Assembly (NCBI RefSeq): GCF_021431965.1
Contig: NZ_CP090370.1
Coordinates: 1,178,001-1,242,000 of the forward strand
DNA: 64,000 nt
Direction: 5' to 3'
From: Erythrobacter sp. SDW2
GTDB taxonomy: Bacteria > Pseudomonadota > Alphaproteobacteria > Sphingomonadales > Sphingomonadaceae
Part shown: one piece after another, positions 26,945 to 34,067 of the stretch
Numbering within the stretch: the stretch's first letter is position 1
How the letters are laid out: every line of letters starts with the position of its first letter
Translations under genes and position numbers: made by a program
The notes under the pieces: model-generated
Databases searched by the model: none
What the model saw: only the letters and a program-made list of their open reading frames with translations
Told to the model about the DNA's origin: nothing

Positions 26945-28029
26945 CTTAGCCGCTCCAGCTCGCCGCCGCTGACGCGCCAGACCGCAGCCTCGCCTTCGAT
27001 GGCGGTGAACGGGGAAAGCTCGGTCCCTGTCATCCAGACCTGCGCGCCGGTTTCCCGCAACCGTTCGAACAACGCCTCGCGGCGGAGGGGGTCGAGATGC
27101 GCGGCGACTTCGTCGAGCAGCAGAATGCTCGGGCGGCCTTGGGCCGCGAGCGCGCCGTGGGCGAGGGTGATAGCGATCAGCATGGCCTTCTGCTCGCCGG
27201 TCGAGCAGGTGGCGGCCGGGGCCTGCTTGCCCGCCATGGTTACGCTGAAGTCATCGCGATGCGGTCCGACCAGCGTGCGCCCGGCGCGGCGATCCTGCCG
27301 GCGGTTGGCGCGAAGGGCTTCGCGCAGGCTTGCTTCGTTCGAAGGCGAGGCAGTTTCGATGGCGAGCAACGGGCGGGCGAAGGGTTCGTCGGGGTGATCC
27401 GCCAGCGTCGCTGACAGCGCCTCGACAAGCCGCGCACGGCCTTGCGCCAGCGCGCTGCCATAGCGGCCAAGGTGCGATTCGACCCCGTCGAGCCATGCCG
27501 CTTCGGGCTCGCGTTCGTCCGCCAGCAACCGGTTCCGTTCGCGCAGTGCCGCTTCGTAGCGGGTGGCATTATGCGCGTGGGCGGGATCGAGCGCCAGCGC
27601 CATGCGGTCGACGAAACGCCGCCGGTCGCCCGCCGCGCCCATGAAGATGCCGTCCATTGCCGGGGTCAGCCAGCCGACCGCGAGCCATTCGCCGAGCGAG
27701 ACCGCGCTGGCCTCTGCCGCATTGATCCGCACCCGCCTTCTCCCGGGCCGCGCCGGATCGACCGTGGTGCCCAGTTGCACCGGCTCGCCACCATCGGCGG
27801 GCGTGAGACTCGCACCGACCGTGAAGCCTCCCGGAGCTCCGTTGCGCCCGATTTCGGGCAGGGCGGCACGGCGCAGGCCGCGACCGGGCGCGAGCAACGA
27901 AATGGCTTCGAGGATGTTGGTCTTGCCCGCGCCGTTCTCTCCCACCAGCAAGTTGAACCGCGCGGCCCCGTCGAGGCGGGAACGCGCGTGGTTGCGGAAG
28001 TCGGACAGGGTGATGCGATCGAGCGCCAT
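26941..28029 (-). CDS. recF: DNA replication/repair protein RecF
   Basis: A 362-residue SMC-like ATPase that binds gapped DNA and helps load RecA with RecO and RecR. Walker A is 'GENGAGKTNILEAISLL', the signature 'CSTGEQKAMLIAITLAHG' and Walker B 'SILLLDEVAAHLD'. The ATG at 28029 is chosen because 'MALDRITLSDFRNHARSRLD' is the canonical RecF N-terminus; upstream in-frame codons encode nothing recognisable. The classical dnaA-dnaN-recF order is absent here, as is usual in alphaproteobacteria. It is divergent from the PspC micro-operon. Confidence 0.96.
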   Translation of the reverse strand: MALDRITLSDFRNHARSRLDGAARFNLLVGENGAGKTNILEAISLLAPGRGLRRAALPEIGRNGAPGGFTVGASLTPADGGEPVQLGTTVDPARPGRRRVRINAAEASAVSLGEWLAVGWLTPAMDGIFMGAAGDRRRFVDRMALALDPAHAHNATRYEAALRERNRLLADEREPEAAWLDGVESHLGRYGSALAQGRARLVEALSATLADHPDEPFARPLLAIETASPSNEASLREALRANRRQDRRAGRTLVGPHRDDFSVTMAGKQAPAATCSTGEQKAMLIAITLAHGALAAQGRPSILLLDEVAAHLDPLRREALFERLRETGAQVWMTGTELSPFTAIEGEAAVWRVSGGELERLS

Positions 28030-28182
28030 GGACCATCTAGCGCCTAGCTTGGAGCGCGTTTCACTTCCACGAAAAAGCCTAATCCCACCAATTGGGAAAA
28101 AACCCCAACCTTTCGCTTCGGTGAACAGCTTGTAATCCGAGGTTTCACGCGAAAACGGCAGAATTCCGTCATTTTCTGAAAC

Positions 28183-28198
28183 TGGCACACCTCATGCA
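28183..28198 (+). promoter_or_regulatory. Sigma-54 (-24/-12) type promoter
   Basis: TGGCACACCTCATGCA has the sigma-54 invariant GG (28184-28185) and GC (28196-28197) exactly 10 nt apart and agrees with the TGGCAC-N5-TTGC consensus at all but one position. Transcription would begin near 28209, about 50 nt before the first micropeptide start. In E. coli the psp operon is sigma-54/PspF-dependent, so the match upstream of a PspC gene is functionally sensible. Confidence 0.7.
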
Positions 28199-28260
28199 TT
28201 ACTTCGTTCGTCCAGCGGGATGGCCCCGCTCTGACAGAAACACAGAAGGAAACACAGACC

Positions 28261-28374
28261 ATGACGTTCGAATTTGCCGCCAACCGCTTCTTCGCCGCCG
28301 CTTTCGCAGTTGCCCTTTCGGCTGTTGCTTTCGCGACCGCGATCGTCCCCGCCAGCCCGATGCTGGTTGCCTGA
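28261..28374 (+). CDS. 37-residue single-helix membrane peptide, paralogue of the next
   Basis: A 37-residue peptide beginning 'MTFEFAANRFFAAAFA' and ending 'IVPASPMLVA', with one continuous hydrophobic helix between. 'AAGGAAAC' stands 9 nt before the ATG, a convincing ribosome-binding site. It shares with the next peptide the pattern (N/S)-R-(F/L)-F-A-A ... A-(I)-(V/I)-P-(A/G)-S-P at the same spacing, so the two are tandem paralogues. It is the first gene of the predicted sigma-54 transcript ending in pspC. Its role is unknown; its size and place recall small membrane partners of PspC such as PspB, but no sequence similarity to PspB is evident. Confidence 0.7.
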   Translation: MTFEFAANRFFAAAFAVALSAVAFATAIVPASPMLVA

Positions 28375-28411
28375 TCCCCAGGCAGTAACCCCCGACGCAA
28401 GGAACACCCCC

Positions 28412-28531
28412 ATGTTCGATCTCAACAACGCCGGCAGCCGCCTCTTCGCAGCCCTCTCGGCCCTCGCAATTTCCTCGCTGGTGATGGCTTTCGCCATCAT
28501 CCCGGGTAGCCCCGCAGGAGTTATCGCATGA
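28412..28531 (+). CDS. 39-residue single-helix membrane peptide, paralogue of the previous
   Basis: A 39-residue peptide, 'MFDLNNAGSRLFAALSALAI' followed by 'SSLVMAFAIIPGSPAGVIA', with one hydrophobic segment. 'AAGGAAC' lies 10 nt upstream of the ATG. It aligns without gaps over its core with the 37-residue peptide upstream. The last codon and stop overlap the pspC ATG (ATGA), so translation is coupled to PspC, which argues strongly that it is a real gene and a functional partner. It is too short to be found by most gene callers. Confidence 0.75.
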   Translation: MFDLNNAGSRLFAALSALAISSLVMAFAIIPGSPAGVIA

Positions 28532-28740
28532 ACCAGCTTTCGAACAACCGCAGCGGCCCGCCGGCCAAGAGCTTCCGGCTCGACCGCAGCAACGGCAAGA
28601 TCTGGGGCGTTTGCGCCGGGATCGCCAACTACTTCGGCATCGACCCGATGCTGGTCCGGATCGGTTTTGCCGGTGCCGTGATCCTGGGTGTGGGCGCGCC
28701 GATCCTGATCTACGCCGCGATCGCTTTGATTGCCGATTGA
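28528..28740 (+). CDS. pspC: PspC domain-containing protein
   Basis: A 70-residue protein with the PspC motif 'FRLDRSNGKIWGVCAGIANY' and 'FGIDPMLVRIGFAG', then one membrane helix ('AVILGVGAPILIYAAIALIA'). PspC in enterobacteria senses envelope damage and relieves PspA inhibition; this one is much shorter than the 119-residue E. coli protein and lacks its C-terminal cytoplasmic part. 'CAGGAG' precedes the ATG. It is translated from inside the stop of the 39-residue peptide. pspA and pspF are not in the window. Confidence 0.9.
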   Translation: MNQLSNNRSGPPAKSFRLDRSNGKIWGVCAGIANYFGIDPMLVRIGFAGAVILGVGAPILIYAAIALIAD

Positions 28741-28763
28741 CGGACCCCCGAAAGGGGGCCGTC
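28739..28763. other. Hairpin abutting the pspC stop codon
   Basis: GACGG-A-CCCCC-GAAA-GGGGG-C-CGTC folds into a very stable stem with one mismatch, starting within the stop codon. No T-run follows; the palindromic repeat begins at once. It may block 3' decay or help termination. Confidence 0.5.
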
Positions 28764-28840
28764 ATCCCAGCGAAGGCTGGGATCTCCATCCACCGGGTGG
28801 AACCTGTTTGAAACCGATCCCAGCTTTCGCTGGGATGACG
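28761..28840. repeat. REP-like palindromic repeat, 'GTCATCCCAGC' family
   Basis: Two hairpins, ATCCCAGC-GAAG-GCTGGGAT at the left and ATCCCAGC-TTTC-GCTGGGAT at the right, arranged so that the whole element is itself an inverted repeat ending in GTCATCCC/GGGATGAC. Related copies are at 35761-35783 and 58869-58947. It lies between convergent pspC and SDR genes. Confidence 0.85.
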
Positions 28841-28861
28841 AAGGAGCAGGAACCTCCTTCG

Positions 28862-29644
28862 TCACATGGCCGAGATACCGCCGTCGAGCTTGAGCTCCGC
28901 CCCGGTCATGAAGCGGCTTTCGTCGCTGGCGAGATAGAGCACCGCATTGGCGATATCGCTCGGCTCGCCGACGAATTTCAGCGGTATCTGCCGCGCCAGC
29001 TTTTCCAGCAGCACGCCCTTGTCGAGATTGTGATTGCGCGCGGTCCCGTCGAGGATCGGCGTATCGACGAACGTCGGATGGACCGAATTGCAGCGGATCT
29101 GCATGTTGTTCTTCGCACAGTGCAGCGCGATCGACTTGGTCAGCATCCACACCGAAGCCTTGGAGGCGTTGTAGGCCGGCATGGTGTCGCTGGCGATCAG
29201 CCCGGCGATGCTCGAGATATTGATGATCGAACCCGGCGCATGTTCGCGCATCAGCGGCAGGGCTGCCTGGCAACCGTGGAAGATGCCATCGACATTGATC
29301 GCGAAGCAGCGCTTCCAGTCATCGAACTTGCAGGTCTCGATATTGCCGCCGACGCCGATCCCGGCATTGTTGACGAGGACATTGAGCCCGCCCATCGCCT
29401 CGCGTGCCAGCGCCACGGCGGCGTCCCACTGCGCCCGGTCGGTCACATCGTGCTGGATCGAGAAGGCGGTTCCTTGCCCATAAGCGGCGTTAATGGCAGC
29501 GGCGGTCTCGGCTGCGCCCGCCCCGTTGACATCGGTGCACAGCACTTTCGCCCCTTCGGCTGCCAGATGATGGCAATGCGCCGCGCCCAGGCCCTGTGCC
29601 GCGCCGGTAACCAGCGCCATTTTTCCTGCAACACGTCCGGTCAT
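28862..29644 (-). CDS. SDR family oxidoreductase
   Basis: 260 residues with 'MALVTGAAQGLGAAHCHHLA' (cofactor loop), acidic 'CTDVNGAG' suggesting NAD(H), 'NNAG', catalytic Ser in 'INISSIAG' and Tyr/Lys in 'YNASKAS'. The C-terminus is 'TGAELKLDGGISAM'. The ATG at 29644 overlaps the NUDIX stop (ATGA), so this is the second gene of a two-gene operon. Similar proteins are annotated as cyclopentanol, hydroxysteroid or 3-oxoacyl reductases; the substrate here is not determinable. Confidence 0.92.
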   Translation of the reverse strand: MTGRVAGKMALVTGAAQGLGAAHCHHLAAEGAKVLCTDVNGAGAAETAAAINAAYGQGTAFSIQHDVTDRAQWDAAVALAREAMGGLNVLVNNAGIGVGGNIETCKFDDWKRCFAINVDGIFHGCQAALPLMREHAPGSIINISSIAGLIASDTMPAYNASKASVWMLTKSIALHCAKNNMQIRCNSVHPTFVDTPILDGTARNHNLDKGVLLEKLARQIPLKFVGEPSDIANAVLYLASDESRFMTGAELKLDGGISAM

Positions 29645-30189
29645 TTGATGTCCTCTCCCAGAAAATTCGGTGCCATCAGCATGGCGATCCGCACATCCAC
29701 CCCGTGCCCCCTTGCGCGCCAATCTGCAACGAATTGCGACAACTCGCTCAGCGGGACGCGGTGGACGGTGATGTTCTCGCCCTCGGTCCCGCCACCGGGG
29801 CCGACTTTGGTCAGCCCGCGGGCTCGCATCAGAGTGAAGCTTTCGCTGACCATGCCGGGGCTGGAATAGAAGTCGCCGATTACCTCGATGCTTTGTGCGG
29901 TGTAGCCGGTCTCTTCCTCAAGCTCGCGGATGGCGGCCTCGATGGCGTCCTCGTCTTCCGCCCCGTCGTGGTCGCCGATCAGCCCGGCGGGAATCTCCAG
30001 CGTGACCGTGCCCAGCGGAATGCGGTATTGCTCGACCAGCAGGACATGGCCCTCGTCATCGATGGCGATGATCGCGGCGGCGCGGATCCCGCGCGAACGG
30101 CTGGCATATTCCCACCGCCCGCGGCGCTTCATGGTGACGAACTTGCCCTGCCACATCACTTCTTCGGGCAGGCTGGCATCAGGGTTCAT
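29641..30189 (-). CDS. NUDIX hydrolase (ADP-ribose pyrophosphatase-like)
   Basis: A 182-residue NUDIX enzyme. The NUDIX box is 'IEAAIRELEEETGY' (REXXEEXGY core), preceded by 'TLEIPAGLIGDHDG', and 'VLLVEQYRIPLGTVTLEIPA' is the pattern of ADP-sugar pyrophosphatases. It probably hydrolyses ADP-ribose or related nucleoside diphosphate sugars using Mg2+. It is translationally coupled to the downstream SDR gene; a shared NAD-linked theme is possible but unproven. A palindromic repeat lies just upstream. Confidence 0.92.
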   Translation of the reverse strand: MNPDASLPEEVMWQGKFVTMKRRGRWEYASRSRGIRAAAIIAIDDEGHVLLVEQYRIPLGTVTLEIPAGLIGDHDGAEDEDAIEAAIRELEEETGYTAQSIEVIGDFYSSPGMVSESFTLMRARGLTKVGPGGGTEGENITVHRVPLSELSQFVADWRARGHGVDVRIAMLMAPNFLGEDIK

Positions 30190-30199
30190 TATCTAATCC

Positions 30200-30265
30200 C
30201 GTTCGGGCTGAGCTTGTCGAAGCCCATCACATCGCACTCGGGTCCTTCGACAGGCTCAGGGCGAA
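30200..30265. repeat. Inverted repeat of the 'CTTCGACAGGCTCAG' sphingomonad type
   Basis: GTTCGGGCTGAGCTTGTCGA (from 30201) and its imperfect complement, CTTCGACAGGCTCAGGGCGAA (ending at 30265), are separated by about 20 nt. It occupies most of the gap between the NUDIX and TPM genes. Repeats of this kind are familiar to me from sphingomonad intergenic regions. Confidence 0.75.
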
Positions 30266-30290
30266 TGGGTCAAGGGCGCAGATGTGCGGA

Positions 30291-30965
30291 TCAGACCTCG
30301 ATCAGGCGATCCGGCAACTCGTTATGGTCATCCTCGCCGCGCGGAAAGTGCTCGCTCAGCACCTTGCCGACATCGCGCACGCCCGCCGCCATGCCCTCGG
30401 CGATGGCTCCCTTGCGGATTTCGACCAGCATATCCGCCATCGCCTCGCCCCACACCTCTGCCGGGACCAGCCTGGCAATCGGTTCGTCGGCGACGATCTC
30501 GGCCCGGTGCTCGCGCATCGAGAGATAGATCAGGATTCCGGTCTTGCCGGTGGTGCGGCTCTCTGCGCCGACCTTGAAATGCTTGACCGCTTGGGCATGG
30601 ACCCGCGCGGTCTTGAGTGGGCCGGGAATACACAGGAACCGCAGCGGGTCCCAGCTCAGCGCCAGCCAGCTCAGCGCGAAGGCGATCACGCCCAGCGCAA
30701 TGGTCATGCTGGCGAGTTCGCCGGTGGTCCAGGCATGCCGCCAGCCCCCTGTCAGGCTGTCCCACAGTTCCATAAAGGGTTGCGGCAACAGCGCGAACAG
30801 GCTCATCGCTGTGAAGGCGAGGGCGACGGCCCACACCAGCACGACATCGGAGTAACCGTCCGAGCGGTCGGCGATGACCGTGACAATCTCGCCCGAGGTA
30901 TGATCCTCGGCCGCAGCCACTGCGTCGGTGACAATCTTGTGCTGGGCTGCATCAAGCCAGGCCAT
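30291..30965 (-). CDS. TPM domain-containing membrane protein
   Basis: 224 residues. An N-terminal helical region ('HKIVTDAVAAAEDHTSGEIV') begins the TPM fold, two membrane helices interrupt it ('VVLVWAVALAFTAMSLFALL', 'MTIALGVIAFALSWLALSW'), and the second half ('SRTTGKTGILIYLSMREHRA', 'EIVADEPIARLVPAEVWGEA') completes the TPM domain. TPM proteins have been linked to photosystem II repair and envelope processes, and some have phosphatase-like activity. It is third in the lemA-TPM-TPM operon, 3 nt after the previous stop. The role is inferred from context only. Confidence 0.88.
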   Translation of the reverse strand: MAWLDAAQHKIVTDAVAAAEDHTSGEIVTVIADRSDGYSDVVLVWAVALAFTAMSLFALLPQPFMELWDSLTGGWRHAWTTGELASMTIALGVIAFALSWLALSWDPLRFLCIPGPLKTARVHAQAVKHFKVGAESRTTGKTGILIYLSMREHRAEIVADEPIARLVPAEVWGEAMADMLVEIRKGAIAEGMAAGVRDVGKVLSEHFPRGEDDHNELPDRLIEV

Positions 30966-30968
30966 GGC

Positions 30969-31787
30969 TCACCACCCCCCGGAGGCGCCGCCGCCCCCGA
31001 ACGAACCGCCACCGCCGGAAAAGCCTCCGCCGCCGCCGAAACCACCGCCTCCGCCCCAGCCGCCACCGCCGCGTCCACCGCCGTCGACCAGCGATCGCGC
31101 GATGGCCGTGCCGGCTTCCCACAGGATGATGTCGCCGACGGTCCGGCCCAGGCCGCTATGGTATTTGCGGCGCCGGGCACCGCCCGAAACGATCGGCAGG
31201 ATGAAAAAGAAGAAAGCGAAGGCGACCCAGATGATCGCGCCGACCGGAAATCCCCCGTCGCTTTCTCGCGCTTGGGCAGCTTCGGTGGCGATCTGGGCGG
31301 CTTCCTCGGGTGGCAGCTGCAGTTGCTCGATGATCGCATCGGTTCCCGCCACGATCCCGCCCGGCATATCGCCTTCCTTGAAGCGGGGGATGATGGCGTT
31401 GTTGATGATCAGCGAGGAGATCGCGTCGGTCAGATATCCTTCTAGACCATAGCCGACCTCGATCCTTACCTTGCGATCATTGGGCGCGACCAGCAGCAGT
31501 GCGCCATCGTTGCGCCCGGCATCGCCGATTCCCCAGGCGCGGCCCAAGCGGTAGCCGTAGTCGGAGATATCGTATCCTTGCAGGTCGGCGACCGTCGCGA
31601 CCACCAGTTGCCGCTGCGTGGTCTGCTCGAGCGTTTCGAGCTTTGCCGTCAATTCCGCCTCGGTGGCATCGGGAATGATGTTGGCCTGATCCACCACCCG
31701 CCCGCTCAGCGCAGGGAAATCCTGCGCCGAGACGGGAACGGCCAGCAGCGCCGCAATGGCGGCGATGACGAGCGCAATCGAACGCAT
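30969..31787 (-). CDS. TPM domain protein with glycine-rich tail (YgcG family)
   Basis: 272 residues: signal peptide ('SIALVIAAIAALLAVPVSAQ'), TPM domain (about 25-165, 'GRVVDQANIIPDATEAEL', 'GYDISDYGYRLGRAWGIGD', 'NDRKVRIEVGYGLEGYL'), one membrane helix ('IIWVAFAFFFFILPIVSGGA'), and a tail of Gly-rich repeats ending 'GGGGASGGW'. A GTG at 31808 overlapping the lemA stop is an alternative start. The TPM/Gly-rich layout together with lemA is a widely conserved pair. It is membrane-anchored with the TPM domain outside the cytoplasm. Confidence 0.9.
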   Translation of the reverse strand: MRSIALVIAAIAALLAVPVSAQDFPALSGRVVDQANIIPDATEAELTAKLETLEQTTQRQLVVATVADLQGYDISDYGYRLGRAWGIGDAGRNDGALLLVAPNDRKVRIEVGYGLEGYLTDAISSLIINNAIIPRFKEGDMPGGIVAGTDAIIEQLQLPPEEAAQIATEAAQARESDGGFPVGAIIWVAFAFFFFILPIVSGGARRRKYHSGLGRTVGDIILWEAGTAIARSLVDGGGRGGGGWGGGGGFGGGGGFSGGGGSFGGGGASGGW

Positions 31788-31804
31788 CGGGTTACTCGTC
31801 CGGC

Positions 31805-32410
31805 TCACTCGCCGGAGGTCATGTCGATCTTGGGCGCTTCCTCGGCGCCTTCGGTCGTGGCCTTGTAAGGCACCATCGGCTCGGCGCCGTGAATGATATT
31901 GGCGCCGATGCTGTCGGGGAAGGTGCGGATGGTGGTGTTGTACTGACGCACCGCCTCATTGTAGTCGCGGATGGCGACGGCGATGCGGTTCTCGGTCCCT
32001 TCGAGCTGGCTCTGCAGCGTCAGGTAGGCCTGGGTCGACTGGATGTTCGGATAGGCTTCAAAGCTCGCTAGCAGGCGGCCGATGCCGGCGCTCATCTGCG
32101 ACTGGGCGGCGGCGAATTCTTCCATCTTGGCTTCATCGCCCAGATCTTCGGCCGTGACATTGACGCTGGTCGCCTTGGCGCGGGCCTCGGTCACTTCGGT
32201 CAGGATCGCGCGTTCGTTCTCGCCCGCGCCCTTGGCCACTTCGGCGAGGTTGGGGACGAGGTTGGCGCGGCGCTGGAACTGCGCCTCGACATCGGCCCAC
32301 TTTGCCTTGGCGTTCTCTTCCGCCGTCGGCACGGAATTGATGCCGCAGGCGGCCAGCGAAAGCGCGCCCAGGCCGATCAGGGCCGAGCGAAACAGGGTGT
32401 GAAGATTCAT
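31805..32410 (-). CDS. lemA: LemA family lipoprotein
   Basis: 201 residues starting 'MNLHTLFRSALIGLGALSLA' and lipobox 'LAAC'. The LemA core is helical, with 'RRANLVPNLAEVAKG', 'TEVTEARAKATSV' and 'YLTLQSQLEGTENRIAVAIR' then 'DYNEAVRQYNTTIRTFP', all hallmark LemA stretches. 'GGAGACG' precedes the ATG. It heads the operon with two TPM proteins. The lipobox suggests outer- or inner-membrane anchoring in the periplasm. Function of LemA proteins is not well defined. Confidence 0.95.
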   Translation of the reverse strand: MNLHTLFRSALIGLGALSLAACGINSVPTAEENAKAKWADVEAQFQRRANLVPNLAEVAKGAGENERAILTEVTEARAKATSVNVTAEDLGDEAKMEEFAAAQSQMSAGIGRLLASFEAYPNIQSTQAYLTLQSQLEGTENRIAVAIRDYNEAVRQYNTTIRTFPDSIGANIIHGAEPMVPYKATTEGAEEAPKIDMTSGE

Positions 32411-32557
32411 CGACGTCTCCCGAGAGAAATACTGTGTTGCGAATATAGGACAGTTGGAGGCCGGATCAAGCGGCTTCGCATGGGCCGACTGGACCCTTGG
32501 CAACTGCCCGAGGCCATGACAGACACACAGCAGGAGACACCCCAGGGGAGTGCAGCC

Positions 32558-32998
32558 ATGCTGAAGGAATTCAAGGAATTCATTGCCAAGGGCAATGTCA
32601 TCGACCTGGCCGTGGCGGTCATTATCGGCGCTGCGTTCAGCACCATCGTCAAATCGCTGACCGACGATGTGATCATGCCGCTGGTCGGCTATCTGTTCGG
32701 CGGGGCTGATTTCTCGCGCTATTTCATCCTATTGAGCACGCCGGAAGGCTATCGAGGATCGCTGACCGACTATGCGGCACTCAAGGAAGCGGGCGCGGCG
32801 ATGATCGGCTACGGCGCGCTACTGACGACGATCGTCAACTTCCTGATCCTCGCCTTCATCATCTTCCTGCTGGTTCGCTATGCCAGAAAGGTCGAAACCC
32901 AATTCGCCAAGCCGGCCGAGGAAGAGGCCGCGCCGACGGGTCCGAGCGAGATCGACCTGCTGGTCGAAATCCGCGACGCGCTCAAGGCCAGGACATAA
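32558..32998 (+). CDS. mscL: Large-conductance mechanosensitive channel MscL
   Basis: 146 residues. The N-terminus 'MLKEFKEFIAKGNVIDLAVA' is the classic MscL start, followed by TM1 ('VIIGAAFSTIVKSLTDDVIM'), the periplasmic loop, TM2 ('LLTTIVNFLILAFIIFLLVR') and a charged C-terminal helix ('EIDLLVEIRDALKA'). The ATG at 32558 has GGGGAG 7 nt upstream and is preferred to an in-frame ATG at 32516. It is the pressure-relief valve opened by membrane tension on hypo-osmotic shock. Divergent from lemA. Confidence 0.95.
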   Translation: MLKEFKEFIAKGNVIDLAVAVIIGAAFSTIVKSLTDDVIMPLVGYLFGGADFSRYFILLSTPEGYRGSLTDYAALKEAGAAMIGYGALLTTIVNFLILAFIIFLLVRYARKVETQFAKPAEEEAAPTGPSEIDLLVEIRDALKART

Positions 32999-33089
32999 TT
33001 TTGACATTTTCAGGAACCTTCGCCCGATCCGGGGTTTGAGTACACAGTCCGATTTTCGAGGCTGAGAGACTCTAACGAGAGGGATTGAA

Positions 33090-33344
33090 ATGCGTAAAAT
33101 CGCTTTGTTCGCTGCTGCGGCCGCATCGCTGACGCTCGTCGCCTGTGGCCCCGGTGCCGAGACGGAAACCGAAGCCCAGGCCGATGCCATGGAAGAGCAG
33201 GCCGACGTGACCGAGGAAATGGCCGAGGAAGCCCCGACTGAAGCGCAGGAAGACGCGCTCGAGGCCAAGCAGGATGCCCAGGAGAACAAGGCTGACGCAC
33301 TGGAAGACCAGGCCGACGCCGAAGAGGGCGCCACCGGCATGTAA
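33090..33344 (+). CDS. Small acidic repeat lipoprotein
   Basis: 84 residues: signal and lipobox ('LTLVACGPG', Cys about residue 19), then a tail made almost wholly of Ala, Glu, Asp, Gln and Lys with repeating units such as 'EEQADVTEE', 'EAQEDALEAKQDAQE' and 'KADALEDQADAEE'. This predicts a long, highly acidic amphipathic helix. 'GAGAGGG' lies before the ATG; TTGACA at 33001 and GGAAC at 33013 upstream could be promoter parts, unproven. It ends at a good terminator. No family recognised; it may be an Lpp-like or charge-buffering envelope spacer. Confidence 0.8.
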   Translation: MRKIALFAAAAASLTLVACGPGAETETEAQADAMEEQADVTEEMAEEAPTEAQEDALEAKQDAQENKADALEDQADAEEGATGM

Positions 33345-33371
33345 TTTCCAGCCTCAAGCTGGATTGGGAAG

Positions 33372-33399
33372 AGGGCGGGCCTGCGGGTCCGCCCTTTTT
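33372..33399 (+). terminator. Rho-independent terminator after the acidic lipoprotein
   Basis: AGGGCGGGCC-TGC-GGGTCCGCCCT with one G-U pair, followed by a run of T interrupted by a single C. Confidence 0.85.
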
Positions 33400-33431
33400 C
33401 TTTTGCGGCAGCCGTTATGGCACCTGCTCAC

Positions 33432-33459
33432 TTCACATTAATCCGGAAACGCCTATATC
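33432..33459 (+). promoter_or_regulatory. Sigma-70-type promoter of ssrA
   Basis: TTCACA (33432-33437) and TATATC (33454-33459) are separated by 16 nt and end just before the start of the tmRNA acceptor piece. They match the -35 and -10 consensus at 5 and 4 of 6 positions. Confidence 0.6.
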
Positions 33460-33462
33460 GGT

Positions 33463-33800
33463 CGGGCCCGTTTCGGCGGGCTATGGTGATAAATTGCGGC
33501 GTGCAATAGGCACAACGGACCCGGGGGCAGTACCCGGCGGCTCCACCAAAAGCCCCTGAGCATTCGGGGGTTCCTGACGGGGCCGAACCAGGATCGACGT
33601 GTGTTGAAAGACGTTGTTTTCACCCGGGCTGAGTAACCCGTAAAACTGTTCACAAACCATAAGTGCCAACGATAACGAAGCACTCGCTCTCGCTGCGTAA
33701 TGTGACGGGCTAACGCCCTGAAGTTACAAAGCTAAAGCGCGGTTGGACCGACCGGGCAACAGAACGGATACCGGGGGCCCGGGGGAGCCTAGCAACAGAA
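33463..33800 (+). ncRNA. ssrA: Permuted two-piece tmRNA
   Basis: Alphaproteobacterial circularly permuted tmRNA. The acceptor piece comes first: a T-arm-like segment ('GGACCCGGGGGCAGTACCC') and CGGCTCC-ACCA, with CCA at 33546-33548. After a 30-nt hairpin spacer that is removed in maturation, the coding piece starts at GGGGCCG (33579), which pairs with CGGCTCC, and continues 'AACCAGGATCGACG', the D-loop signature. The tag reading frame at 33665-33700 encodes ANDNEALALAA and a UAA stop. It rescues stalled ribosomes with SmpB and directs tagged proteins to proteases. Outer ends are approximate. Confidence 0.92.
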
Positions 33801-33830
33801 TCCCCCACCCGATTTCCACTTAACGCCGAT

Positions 33831-34067
33831 TTAACTGTGTCGGCGAGCAAACCGCATAAAAGCAACAAATAGTGCTGCTGCACCGAGCCATCCTAAAATC
33901 CTCGGTAGTGGCGATACAAAGTAGCGGCCAACCAACTCTCCGAGGCCGACCGTAGCCATGCACAGCACAATGGTTCCTGCCATGATGCCGCAACCTGCCA
34001 CGGTTGATGACATGTAGTGCATGCCCCCAGACATCCGGTCGAAAAGTTTGTGCCCTCGGGGCTTCAA
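33831..34067 (-). CDS. Small two-helix membrane protein
   Basis: 78 residues with two hydrophobic stretches ('CGIMAGTIVLCMATVGLG' and 'ILGWLGAAALFVAFMRF') and basic ends ('MKPRGHKLFDRM', 'RFARRHS'). Its ATG overlaps the stop of the 85-residue gene upstream (ATGA), which supports it being translated. It has no recognised family. It lies tail-to-tail with ssrA. Confidence 0.6.
   Translation of the reverse strand: MKPRGHKLFDRMSGGMHYMSSTVAGCGIMAGTIVLCMATVGLGELVGRYFVSPLPRILGWLGAAALFVAFMRFARRHS

Noticed and set aside
33013-33036. EcfG-type promoter for the acidic lipoprotein (GGAAC then GGTTT)
   Set aside because: The spacing of 15 nt and the G instead of C in the -10 make the match too weak to call as a feature.
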